Positions 8,178 through 16,171 of a stretch of DNA of 42,980 nucleotides are shown piece by piece. The notes under the pieces are model-generated. The model was not told where the DNA came from, searched no databases, and worked only from the letters and a program-made list of their open reading frames with translations. A program made the position numbers and the translations under genes. The DNA lies in NCBI GenBank assembly GCA_902802535.1, contig CADCML010000020.1, positions 1 to 42,980 on the forward strand, in the 5' to 3' direction. Source of the DNA: an uncultured Bacteroidia bacterium. GTDB lineage: Bacteria; Bacteroidota; Bacteroidia; Bacteroidales; F082. How positions within the stretch are numbered: the first letter of the stretch is position 1; each line of letters opens with the position of its first letter.

Positions 8178-11100
8178 ATGTCACAACTACACGAAAACAA
8201 GCCCGTAGAATCCAAAGTCACCGAATGGCTCAGCCAATTAGGCTGGGAATACTGTTCGGCAGAGGATTTGAAGCAATATAAACGCTTGCAGACCAATGCG
8301 GTCATTGAAGCGATATTGGTGGAAAAGGTGATGACGTTGAACGGCATCAGCCAGCAGGCGGCCAAGTCGGCAGTGGAAACGCTGCTCAACAACTTGCGCA
8401 ACCCCATTCCCATTGAAGGCAATGAAAACTTTCTCAACCAACTCTGCGATGGCGTGACCATCACCATCGACCGAAAAGACCGTACCATCCGTTTCATCGA
8501 TTTTGACGATATTTGGAATAATAGTCTCATCGTCACCAACCAATACGCTGTGCAGCAGGTGCGTGTGGATATTTGCCTGTTGGTGAACGGCATTCCGCTG
8601 GTGCCCATCGAGGCCAAGCAATGTGCAAGGCGTGGCACCAACTGGCTCGAAGGCGTGAGGCAGTTCCAAACATACGACCGGCGCAGCGACAAGCTGTTCA
8701 TCAGCCATTTGTTTGGCGTGGCCTGCAACGGACGACTGAGCAAATATGGCATTCCGGGCGCGTCGTCGTCCTACTTCAATGAGTGGAAAGATTCGGTCAT
8801 CGCGAACAAGTACGACAATCCGCTGCTGCATCCCGAAAACGACCTTTGCCGTGTTTACCAAGACGAAACCGACGGACTGGTGCACTTCGATGTGGAGCGG
8901 TTGCCCAATGGTCAGTTGTTGGAGCAGATGAAGTTCGGCACCATTGGTTTGTTGCAACCCGAGCGAGTGTTTGACATTTTGCAGCATTTCATTGTCTTTG
9001 AGCGCGACAATGGCAAGATTGTCAAGAAGGTGGCGCGTTACCAGCAACTCCGTGCCGCCAACAAGATTGTGGATAGGGTGGTGCAGTCCGACAAGGCACA
9101 AGGCGTGATTTGGCACACCCAAGGTTCGGGCAAGTCGCTTACCATGCTTTACACTGCCTACAAGTTGCGCAAAACGGAAGCCCTCGATGACCCGACCATT
9201 TTCATCGTGGTGGACCGCAAGGATTTGAAAGACCAAATGGGCGACACTTTCTTCGATTGTGAGTTTCCCAATGCTCGCATCGTTATGAGCGTGGGCGATC
9301 TGATTTCCATTATTAAGAATAAACCTGCTGGTGTGTACATCACCACCATACAGAAATTCAGGGAGTTGGGAGAAATCAAGGACGAACGTGGCAATGTGGT
9401 TGTGCTTATTGATGAAGCCCACCGCACAGAATACGGCGACTATCAGATGGAACTGCGTGCCGTGCTACCCAATGCCAAACGTTTTGCCTTCACGGGCACG
9501 CCGATTCCGAAAACGCATCAAGAGTTTGGCACGAAGGATGAAAGCGGTAAAGTGGAGTATTATTTGGACAAATACAGCGTCATCGATGCTATCAACGATG
9601 GCGCTACCAAGCCCATCCGTTACACTTTGGGACTTTCACAATGGTTCCTCGACAAGGAAAACCTGAAGAAAGGTTATGATGAAATCACTGCCGATTTGGA
9701 GGAAGATCAAAAACGTTTGGTGGAGCAGCGCGTGCAGCCTTGGAAGACTTTGATGAAGAAGTCGGAACGCATCAAGACTATCGTTGCCGACATTGCCAAA
9801 GATTTTCGCGAGCGTTTGGATCCGCAGGGTTTCAAGGCGCAGGTAGTCGCTATCGATAAAGAGGCCTGTGTGTTGTATTACAACGAATTGCTCAACTATT
9901 TTGATCCGTCGGAAATCCGTATCATCTTTTCCACGGGACAATACGAAACCAAAGAGCATTACGACCTTTTCTCGCCGTTTTACATAGACGACAAGGAGCG
10001 CAAACGCCTGATTGATAATTTCAGGAAACGCATCACCGACGAAGAGATAGCCAAAGGCAACAACCTGAAAATCTTCATTGTATGCAACATGTTGCTTACG
10101 GGATTCGATGCTCCGATTGAGCAGACCATGTACTTGGACAGCCCATTACGCGATCATAATTTGTTGCAGGCGGTGGCACGCACCAACCGCCCGTATGACT
10201 ATGGTGAGGGTGAAACCAAACTCTCGAAGGAATTTGGCCGCATTGTCGATTATGTGGGCGTGTTCCAAAACTATAAGGAAGCCTTAAACTACGACCCAGC
10301 CGACATTGGCGAGTTTGAGGATGTGGATGCGTTGTTGGAAACTTTCCCAACGGAATTGGATGCTGCCTTTGAGCCATTCAAGGACATAGAATTGGAGGAT
10401 AGCTACGAATGCGAGATGGCCATTATCCGCAAACTGAGTGAAATCGACCAGGGCCAGTTCGAAAATCGTTTCCACCGTGTGGTGCAATTGTGGGAAGCCA
10501 TCAGCCCCAATCCGGGTTTGCGCCCTTTCCGCAATAAATACCTTTGGCTGGTTACCATTTACGAGTTGTACATGGAGGAATTCCGCCGCGTGGATTTCGA
10601 TGCGGAGTTTTATGCCGCCCAAACCCGCAAGTTGTTGGAAGAGAGTGCCACCTTGCTTGATTTTCGTGGACATTTGCCCGAAATTGCCATTGATGCGGAT
10701 TATCTCACCAAGTTGCAGGAAACCAAACTTTCGCCATCCGACAAGGCAGAGAAAATCATACGCGACATTGAAACGATGATTCGTACCAACCAAAACAACA
10801 GCGCCATTTACATCGAATTCCAAGAGCGTTTGAATGCGCTGATTCAGATGAAAAACGCCAATACTCTTGAAATCGAAGGACTTCTGAAGAAACTCAGTGG
10901 GCTTTATACTGAAGTGGATGAGGCGATTGAGATTCCCAAGAAGATGGGCTTTGCCGACAAGGGAACTTTTGAGATATATCAGATTATCAAGAACGAAATC
11001 CCCAACTTCGATGAACAGATAGTTAGAGAGTTTGCCAACGAACAAGCCCAACGTATCTTATCCAAGATTTATATTGGCTGGCAAGAGGTGCCGCAAGAAT

Positions 11101-11231
11101 ACAACCGTTTCAAGGCTGATATGGAGCTTTTGTCGGTCAATCCCAAATATGAGTCTTTGAACCTCGACATTGACGGGCCATTGGGCGATGCCTTGATGAA
11201 CTCCATCTTACAAAACTTCAGCTTGAACTGA
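8178..11231 (+). CDS. hsdR: Type I restriction-modification system, restriction/translocase (R) subunit
   Basis: ATP-dependent translocase and endonuclease of the type I complex, 1017 residues from the ATG at 8178; a TTG six bases earlier is in frame but less likely. The N-terminal nuclease has D131-x13-E145-A-K147 (VDICLLVNG then PIEAK). The SF2 motor shows Walker A GSGKS at 316-320, the DEAH box at 412-415, motif III FTGTP and motif VI QAVARTNRP. The C-terminal helical region probably contacts HsdM. It lies downstream of the two accessory genes and the 11-bp repeats, and is followed after one base by the YgjP-like gene. Composition matches hsdM rather than the accessory pair. Confidence 0.95.
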   Translation: MSQLHENKPVESKVTEWLSQLGWEYCSAEDLKQYKRLQTNAVIEAILVEKVMTLNGISQQAAKSAVETLLNNLRNPIPIEGNENFLNQLCDGVTITIDRKDRTIRFIDFDDIWNNSLIVTNQYAVQQVRVDICLLVNGIPLVPIEAKQCARRGTNWLEGVRQFQTYDRRSDKLFISHLFGVACNGRLSKYGIPGASSSYFNEWKDSVIANKYDNPLLHPENDLCRVYQDETDGLVHFDVERLPNGQLLEQMKFGTIGLLQPERVFDILQHFIVFERDNGKIVKKVARYQQLRAANKIVDRVVQSDKAQGVIWHTQGSGKSLTMLYTAYKLRKTEALDDPTIFIVVDRKDLKDQMGDTFFDCEFPNARIVMSVGDLISIIKNKPAGVYITTIQKFRELGEIKDERGNVVVLIDEAHRTEYGDYQMELRAVLPNAKRFAFTGTPIPKTHQEFGTKDESGKVEYYLDKYSVIDAINDGATKPIRYTLGLSQWFLDKENLKKGYDEITADLEEDQKRLVEQRVQPWKTLMKKSERIKTIVADIAKDFRERLDPQGFKAQVVAIDKEACVLYYNELLNYFDPSEIRIIFSTGQYETKEHYDLFSPFYIDDKERKRLIDNFRKRITDEEIAKGNNLKIFIVCNMLLTGFDAPIEQTMYLDSPLRDHNLLQAVARTNRPYDYGEGETKLSKEFGRIVDYVGVFQNYKEALNYDPADIGEFEDVDALLETFPTELDAAFEPFKDIELEDSYECEMAIIRKLSEIDQGQFENRFHRVVQLWEAISPNPGLRPFRNKYLWLVTIYELYMEEFRRVDFDAEFYAAQTRKLLEESATLLDFRGHLPEIAIDADYLTKLQETKLSPSDKAEKIIRDIETMIRTNQNNSAIYIEFQERLNALIQMKNANTLEIEGLLKKLSGLYTEVDEAIEIPKKMGFADKGTFEIYQIIKNEIPNFDEQIVREFANEQAQRILSKIYIGWQEVPQEYNRFKADMELLSVNPKYESLNLDIDGPLGDALMNSILQNFSLN

Positions 11232-11232
11232 T

Positions 11233-11886
11233 ATGTTGCCAGAAAATTATTCGGTCGTTCGAAGAGATGTGAAACATGCCCGTTTACGTGTGCATGAAGA
11301 CGGCTCTGTGCAAATGTTCGTGCCGCTTTCGTTTTCTGATGAAGAGATCGATAGACTTTTTGAGGCAAAAAAACAGTGGATTGCCTCCAAACAACGCTTT
11401 TTTGCACAAAAGGAGAAAATCAAATTGCGCCGAAACGAAATTCTGCTTTTTGGCAACCGCTATGCCTATTATTATTCGGCAAAATACAAGAACAAGATTG
11501 AAATCAACCACGAAAGCAAGACCATTCAAGCCAATCGTGACTTATTGGATTCGATAATTCAGGAAAAATGGCTGAAATCGGTGGCAAAGAAACATATCAC
11601 GAAAAGGGTAGAGGCACTGTCGGAAGCGTTGTTGTTGCCTTATCATAGGCTTTACATCAGAAGTCCAAAGAAAAAATGGGGCAATTGCTCCAAGGAAAAG
11701 AACATTTCCATCAACTGGAGAGTCATCAAAGCTCCGCAGTTCGTGATCGACTATGTCATCATTCACGAATTATGTCATACGGTCATAATGAAGCATACAG
11801 TAAGGTTCCAGACCTTGCTTCGTTCCCATTGCCCCGATTGTGAGGCAGCACAAGCTTGGTTGGATAGATATGGCAATAGTCTCTGA
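11233..11886 (+). CDS. YgjP/WSS1-like zinc metallopeptidase of the hsd operon
   Basis: A 217-residue protein of the DUF45/YgjP family. The zinc-binding signature HELCHTVIMKHTVRFQ gives HExxH plus a third His, and is preceded by the typical KKWGNCS and INWRVIKAP segments. The N-terminus (about 1-110) holds the family's beta-rich KHARLRVHEDG region. Genes of this family are often the last member of type I R-M operons, but their role there is not established. It begins one base after the hsdR stop, so the two are surely cotranscribed. The end faces the S66 peptidase gene with only 29 bases between stops. Confidence 0.88.
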   Translation: MLPENYSVVRRDVKHARLRVHEDGSVQMFVPLSFSDEEIDRLFEAKKQWIASKQRFFAQKEKIKLRRNEILLFGNRYAYYYSAKYKNKIEINHESKTIQANRDLLDSIIQEKWLKSVAKKHITKRVEALSEALLLPYHRLYIRSPKKKWGNCSKEKNISINWRVIKAPQFVIDYVIIHELCHTVIMKHTVRFQTLLRSHCPDCEAAQAWLDRYGNSL

Positions 11887-11915
11887 CAATAAGAAGTAAG
11901 GTGTCTACTTTCGAC

Positions 11916-13022
11916 TTATTCCATCTTCCCCGAGCGTTTAAGGCGATACTCAAGCGGAGTTTCCGTCGCGGAAATGTCGGCGGTGCGAACTTCGGTTTGT
12001 TGGCCTTCGATGTCGAACTGGAGCGTAGCGCCGTCGGCACGTACATCCATGGTGACTGGAGCACCCATCACGAGGGGAAGGTTGATGTCATCGTGTCCGG
12101 CAGGGAAGCCGCACATGACGGGAATGTTGTAAGCCGTAAGGTAGGAGCGAAGCATCGCTTCAATGCTTTCGTATTCGAACTCGCTGCCACAGCTGACGAA
12201 CGACCCAAGGATGACTCCTTTGCAACGGTCGAGTACGCCGTTCATGACAAGAATGTTGAATTGACGGTCGATGTTGTGCATGGATTCTCCCACCTCCTCG
12301 ATGAACAGAATGATGTCCTCAGCTTTGGTGGCGTCGGCTTGAGTGCCGAGGTTAGGAGTGAAGGTACAGATGTTGCCCCCAACTAACACGCCTTGAGCCT
12401 GTCCCATGATGTTCTGCGGGTGTGCTGGTAGCTCATAGCGAGGCACCTGACCCTTCAGCAAATCGCGCATTAGGATGCTGGTAGCGTCCGTGCCTCCAGC
12501 AGCAAGGAACGAGCTCATCGTTCCATGTATGCTCATCACACCAGCGCGGCTTTCTAAGCCGTGCAGCGTGGTGATGTCGCTGAAGCCCACAAGCCATTTC
12601 GGATTTGCCTTGAAATCATTGTAGGACAGCTTGTTGATGAGTTGAATGGTGCCATATCCGCCACGATTGCAAATGATGGCTTTGACGCCGGAGCGGTTGA
12701 GAGCCCAACGCAGGTCGCTGACACGTTCCTCGACGGTACCGGCATACTTTCCTTGGTATATCTTGTCCACATTGGGACCAAAGATGGGTGTCAGTCCCCA
12801 ACCACGTAACACTTCGGCGGTGCGTTCTATGTTCTCCATTGGCGTATAGTATGATGGAGAGATGAGTGCAACCGTGTCGCCTTCAACTAAATAGTTGGGC
12901 TTCTCACATTGGAGCTTCACTGTCCCATTCTCAGGGTCGGTCGTTTCTTTTTTGCATGAAGCCATAACGCCGCAGAGGATAAGGATAGCGGCGAGCATCA
13001 AGCGTGTAGTCTGTTTCTTCAT
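11916..13022 (-). CDS. LD-carboxypeptidase-like (peptidase family S66) lipoprotein
   Basis: Start chosen at the ATG at 13022, which gives a lipoprotein signal: MKK, a hydrophobic segment, then the lipobox VMASC with Cys23. An in-frame ATG further upstream would bury this signal. The 368-residue product has the S66 pattern: VALISPSYY near the N-terminus, NRGGYGT, the nucleophile Ser148 in GFSDITTLHG, the acidic pair E242/E243 in FIEEVGE, and His310 in PAGHDDINLPL. Family members remove the D-residue of tetrapeptides (LdcA) or cleave acylated nucleotides such as microcin C (MccF). The lipid anchor suggests action on murein-derived peptides in the periplasm. It starts 11 bases after the arginine deiminase stop. 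Confidence 0.88.
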   Translation of the reverse strand: MKKQTTRLMLAAILILCGVMASCKKETTDPENGTVKLQCEKPNYLVEGDTVALISPSYYTPMENIERTAEVLRGWGLTPIFGPNVDKIYQGKYAGTVEERVSDLRWALNRSGVKAIICNRGGYGTIQLINKLSYNDFKANPKWLVGFSDITTLHGLESRAGVMSIHGTMSSFLAAGGTDATSILMRDLLKGQVPRYELPAHPQNIMGQAQGVLVGGNICTFTPNLGTQADATKAEDIILFIEEVGESMHNIDRQFNILVMNGVLDRCKGVILGSFVSCGSEFEYESIEAMLRSYLTAYNIPVMCGFPAGHDDINLPLVMGAPVTMDVRADGATLQFDIEGQQTEVRTADISATETPLEYRLKRSGKME

Positions 13023-13033
13023 AAATGTTTCTT

Positions 13034-14284
13034 TTACCAATCCACTGCCATGCGCTGCACTGGCATAGTCATGCATCGGGCACCGCCGCCGCCGCGAGAG
13101 AGCTCGTTGCCCTCAAAGGCTACGATGCATTTCTTCACGTTGTTCAGGTTGACCTTGTTGTTGGCCACATCGGCAGCCGTGATGATGTTGAAGCCTGCGT
13201 TGTTGAGGGCTTCCAAGGTGTGCTGGTTGCGGCCGTAGCCGATGAATTTGCCCGGCTCGAGGCAGAAGAAGTTGCAGCCGCTATGCCATTGTTCGCGGGC
13301 AGCCCAGTCTTTGTTGCGGTTGCCGCAGTAGACAGGCTCCAGGTCGATGCCGATACCTTTCAGGCCGGCAAGCAGGTCGGGGACTTCCTTGCCCACGGCT
13401 TTCTGGCCGTCGACGGTGATGTGGAAGGTCTTGTAGACGTTGTTCATGATGACGGGCTCGTAAATCATGCACTTGTCCACGTCAAGCATGGTGAACACCA
13501 TGTCGAGGTGGATGAACGATTCAGGCGTCAAGGGGAGCTCTTGGAAGATGATGTGCTTTACGCCGGATTTTGTCTTCAGGTGCTCGACCAAAGCTTCCAC
13601 ACCGTGCATGTTGGTGCGCGAGCCCAAACCGCAAATCACCACGTCGTCGCGGATGATTTGCACATCGCCGCCTTCCACCGTGCCGATGCCATGGGTGTCG
13701 TAGTTCAACACGGGGTTGATGACCTTGGTTTCAAACAAGGGGTGGAGGTTGTAGATACTGTTCAAAATCAAACACTCACGGGCGCGTACCGTTGTGGCCA
13801 TGTTGCTGATCATGATGTTGTCGAACATGGTGAACGACGCGTCGCGCATGAAGAAGAGGTTAGGAATCGGCAGCAGGGCGTATGGGTCTTTGTTAATATA
13901 GGTAATGTCATCCAAACGGACACCCTCGATGAGCTGGCGCGAAAGCTCTGCGGCCGAAAGCGACTTCAGGTAAGGGGCAAGATAGCCTCTGTCTTCGGCT
14001 TTGCACACGCGGTCGACCATGGTGTTCTTGACGTTTTCTATCTGCAAGATGTCGGTCAACAAATCGCCAATCTCATGCACTTGCGCCGCTTTTTGCAGCA
14101 CCTTCTTGAAATAGCCGTATTCCTTTTGTGCCACCTGCATGTTCAAGATGTCGCTGAACAGGAAGGTGTGGGCGTTTTCCGGGGTTACTTTTTCCAGCTC
14201 CGGACCTGGAGTATGTACCAGAACGTGTTGGAGTTTTCCAATTTCTGAGTTGACATTGACTTTGATTCCTTCTTGTGAATCCAT
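13034..14284 (-). CDS. arcA: Arginine deiminase
   Basis: Hydrolyses L-arginine to citrulline and ammonia. The 416-residue protein shows the guanidino-modifying enzyme motifs in order: FMRDASF, EGGDVQIIRDD, a catalytic His in HLDMVFTMLD, and the nucleophile Cys404 in GGGARCMTMP near the C-terminus. Length is standard for the family. No ornithine carbamoyltransferase or carbamate kinase lies beside it, so this is not a complete ADI operon; citrulline could be exported or used elsewhere. A TAATTTTG box (complement of 14346-14353) lies about 60 bases upstream of the start. The S66 lipoprotein follows after 11 bases, probably in the same transcript. Confidence 0.93.
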   Translation of the reverse strand: MDSQEGIKVNVNSEIGKLQHVLVHTPGPELEKVTPENAHTFLFSDILNMQVAQKEYGYFKKVLQKAAQVHEIGDLLTDILQIENVKNTMVDRVCKAEDRGYLAPYLKSLSAAELSRQLIEGVRLDDITYINKDPYALLPIPNLFFMRDASFTMFDNIMISNMATTVRARECLILNSIYNLHPLFETKVINPVLNYDTHGIGTVEGGDVQIIRDDVVICGLGSRTNMHGVEALVEHLKTKSGVKHIIFQELPLTPESFIHLDMVFTMLDVDKCMIYEPVIMNNVYKTFHITVDGQKAVGKEVPDLLAGLKGIGIDLEPVYCGNRNKDWAAREQWHSGCNFFCLEPGKFIGYGRNQHTLEALNNAGFNIITAADVANNKVNLNNVKKCIVAFEGNELSRGGGGARCMTMPVQRMAVDW

Positions 14285-14345
14285 AAAAACCGTTTTGGTG
14301 AAACAATAAGAGCAGAGCTAAACCGCTCGCTCCAAATGATGGCTG

Positions 14346-14353
14346 CAAAATTA
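14346..14353 (-). promoter_or_regulatory. Putative -7 element (TAATTTTG) for arcA
   Basis: Exact TAnnTTTG on the minus strand, about 60 bases before the arginine deiminase start. No convincing -33 element was picked out. The 146-base gap between arcA and aat otherwise shows nothing coding. Confidence 0.5.
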
Positions 14354-14430
14354 GGAAAAATCTCGGAAAGGCCAAAGAAAAAAGTGGAAAAATCAGGTCG
14401 GATTTCTGTTTTGTGGCTTGCAATCCGCTG

Positions 14431-15213
14431 TCAATCATCGGATAAGGCGACATCTTCGTCCATATTGTAGGCTCTGAAATGCAGCCTCTCAGGTTGCTGG
14501 ATGCTGAGGTACAGCTCCTCGTAGTTTCCGATGCCCCAATTGCCGACCAAGGAGGGCTCAACGGTCAGTGTTTTGAGCTCGTCGAGGAAGTCCTTTCGCG
14601 AAACGGCATAGGCGCCAAGACTTTTCAGATGCTCCGTTTCTTGTTGGCAGTCAATGAGTTTGAAGCCATGTTCTTGCAAAAACTGATGCAGATGGTAAAA
14701 AGCCACCTTCGAGGCGTCGGCCACGGTGTGGAACATCGACTCGCCGAAAAACGCCTTGCCGATGGAAACGCCATACAGTCCCCCGACCAACTCGCCGTCC
14801 TGATAGCTTTCAAAGGAGTGGGCGATGCCTAATTTGTGCAGCTCGCAATAGGCATCCACCATCTCGTCCTGAATCCAAGTGCCTTCTTGTTCCTTGCGCG
14901 GTGTTTCGGCGCAATGCAACATTATTTCGCGGAAATTCGTGTCGATCCTGACCTCAAACTTTCCTGATTTTATGGTGCGTTTCAGCGACTTGCTCACTCT
15001 CATCTCTCCTGGACGGATGACCAAGCGCGGGTCGAGCGACCACCAAAGCAATGGCTCGTCTTCGTTGTACCAAGGGAAGATACCGTTGGTGTAAGCCACA
15101 ATCAGGCGTTGGGGCGAGAGGTCGCCGCCAAAGGCCAACAGCCCCTCGTCGCTGGCACGGTCGGCGGGCGGAAAGAAGCAGTCGTCGTCGTTGAGTTGGT
15201 ACAAAATGTTCAT
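14431..15213 (-). CDS. aat: Leucyl/phenylalanyl-tRNA--protein transferase
   Basis: Transfers Leu or Phe from aminoacyl-tRNA to N-terminal Arg or Lys, creating N-degrons for ClpS/ClpAP. The start is placed at 15213 (MNILYQL), because the upstream extension would cross the promoter. Family landmarks are FPPADRASDEGLLAFGGDLSPQRL-type N-terminus, YTNGIFPWYNED, WWSLDPRLVI, GTWIQDEM, and SFESYQDGELVGGLYGVSIGKAFFGESMF (quoted here in part). The 260-residue length is slightly above the usual 210-240, from a C-terminal tail after GNWGI. Its -7 box is two bases from that of the divergent truA. Confidence 0.94.
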   Translation of the reverse strand: MNILYQLNDDDCFFPPADRASDEGLLAFGGDLSPQRLIVAYTNGIFPWYNEDEPLLWWSLDPRLVIRPGEMRVSKSLKRTIKSGKFEVRIDTNFREIMLHCAETPRKEQEGTWIQDEMVDAYCELHKLGIAHSFESYQDGELVGGLYGVSIGKAFFGESMFHTVADASKVAFYHLHQFLQEHGFKLIDCQQETEHLKSLGAYAVSRKDFLDELKTLTVEPSLVGNWGIGNYEELYLSIQQPERLHFRAYNMDEDVALSDD

Positions 15214-15231
15214 GACCTTGCAAATGGAGCG

Positions 15232-15239
15232 CAAAATTA
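15232..15239 (-). promoter_or_regulatory. Putative -7 element (TAATTTTG) for aat
   Basis: Exact TAnnTTTG on the minus strand, 18 bases before the aat ATG, leaving a 5' leader of only about 10-13 bases. It is separated by two bases from the truA -7 box on the other strand. Confidence 0.6.
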
Positions 15240-15241
15240 CA

Positions 15242-15249
15242 TATTTTTG
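15242..15249 (+). promoter_or_regulatory. Putative -7 element (TATTTTTG) for truA
   Basis: Exact TAnnTTTG 14 bases before the truA ATG at 15264, implying a very short leader. Back-to-back with the aat box, so the two polymerases would compete. Confidence 0.6.
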
Positions 15250-15263
15250 CCGCACAAAACTTC

Positions 15264-16028
15264 ATGATGCCACGATATTTCATCCACATGGCCTACAATG
15301 GTAGCCGTTATCACGGTTATCAGATTCAGCCGCACTCCGAGAGCGTGCAGGAAACGGTGGAAAAATGCCTAAGTCTCAAATTAGGACAAACGGTTTCCAT
15401 CACGGGTTGTGGCCGTACCGATACGGGTGTCCATGCGCGCAACTATTACGCCCATTTCGACATGGAAACAGAAATAGCTGATACGAAAGCCCTTGCCCAT
15501 CAGATGAATGCGTTTCTGCCAGAGGATATCGTGATTTATCGCATTTGGCAGGTTGCGCCCGAGATGCACGCCCGTTTCGATGCGGTGTCGCGCACCTATC
15601 ATTATTACATCACGCGCACGAAGAATCCTTTCCACATCAACGATGCCTATTTCTTGTATGGAGATTTGGACGTCGTCAAGATGCAGGAAGCCGCCAACGT
15701 CCTCTTTGAGTATGAGGACTTTACGAGCTTTTCAAAGGTGCACACTCAAGTCGTTACCAACAATTGCAAAATCATGGAAGCGCGCTGGTTTGAGCAGGAT
15801 GGCTTGTTGGTTTTCCGCATCAAGGCCGACCGTTTCCTGCGCAATATGGTGCGGGCCATCGTCGGTACCTTGCTGGAAGTGGGGAAGGGGCGCATGACTT
15901 TGGAGGAGTTTCGTGCTGTCATCGAAAGAAAAGACCGCTGCGAGGCCGGGACCTCCGTGCCGGCTCATGCGTTGTTTTTGGAAGAAGTCGAGTATGATAC
16001 CGGCCCTTCGACAAGCTCAGGGACCTAA
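15264..16028 (+). CDS. truA: tRNA pseudouridine(38-40) synthase
   Basis: Converts U38-U40 of tRNA anticodon arms to pseudouridine. The 254-residue protein has the TruA hallmarks: FIHMAYNGSRYHGYQIQP at the N-terminus, catalytic Asp53 in CGRTDTGVHA, a second ARFDAVSRTYHYYI segment and the late RFLRNMVRAIVGTLLEVGKG motif. The last residues, GPSTSSGT, come from a dispersed DNA repeat (16001-16025) that runs into the stop codon, so the C-terminus is an extension acquired with the repeat. The gene shares a very short divergent promoter region with aat. Confidence 0.95.
   Translation: MMPRYFIHMAYNGSRYHGYQIQPHSESVQETVEKCLSLKLGQTVSITGCGRTDTGVHARNYYAHFDMETEIADTKALAHQMNAFLPEDIVIYRIWQVAPEMHARFDAVSRTYHYYITRTKNPFHINDAYFLYGDLDVVKMQEAANVLFEYEDFTSFSKVHTQVVTNNCKIMEARWFEQDGLLVFRIKADRFLRNMVRAIVGTLLEVGKGRMTLEEFRAVIERKDRCEAGTSVPAHALFLEEVEYDTGPSTSSGT
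16001..16025 (+). repeat. Dispersed repeat (CGGCCCTTCGA...GGGACC) at the 3' end of truA
   Basis: The 25 bases contain CCTTCGACAAGCTCAGG, a dispersed repeat I recall from many bacterial genomes. Its reverse complement matches both ends of the repeat inside the nucleotidyltransferase gene at 26650-26698 (GGTCCCTGAGC and TCGAAGGGCCG). Here it encodes the last residues of TruA and is followed at once by TAA. Confidence 0.8.
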
Positions 16029-16056
16029 GGCCGTTGAGCCCGTCAAAACGCCAACC

Positions 16057-16160
16057 AATCTTAAATCTTAAATTTTAAATCTTTAAATCTTAAATCTTGA
16101 ATTTTAAATTTTTAAATCTTTGAATTTTAAATCTTAAATCTTGAATTTTAAATCCTTAAA
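16057..16160 (+). repeat. Heptad repeat TT(A/G)AAT(C/T), about 14 units, before the AtoE-like gene
   Basis: The stretch is built almost entirely from 7-base units TTAAATC, TTAAATT and TTGAATT, with a few units lengthened to eight bases by an extra T. It ends 11 bases before the ATG at 16172. The same units in the same orientation relative to the coding strand precede the ferritin and YeiH starts. No -7 box is seen between truA and this gene. Confidence 0.85.
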
Positions 16161-16171
16161 TCCCCCCAAAC

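Noticed and set aside
8238-9422. A 394-residue minus-strand ORF opposite hsdR.
   Set aside because: hsdR motifs are intact on the plus strand and the antisense product shows no recognisable domain.
13025-14248. A 407-residue plus-strand ORF opposite arginine deiminase.
   Set aside because: It is the mirror frame of a complete arginine deiminase gene, rich in Val, His and Asp as expected for an antisense shadow.
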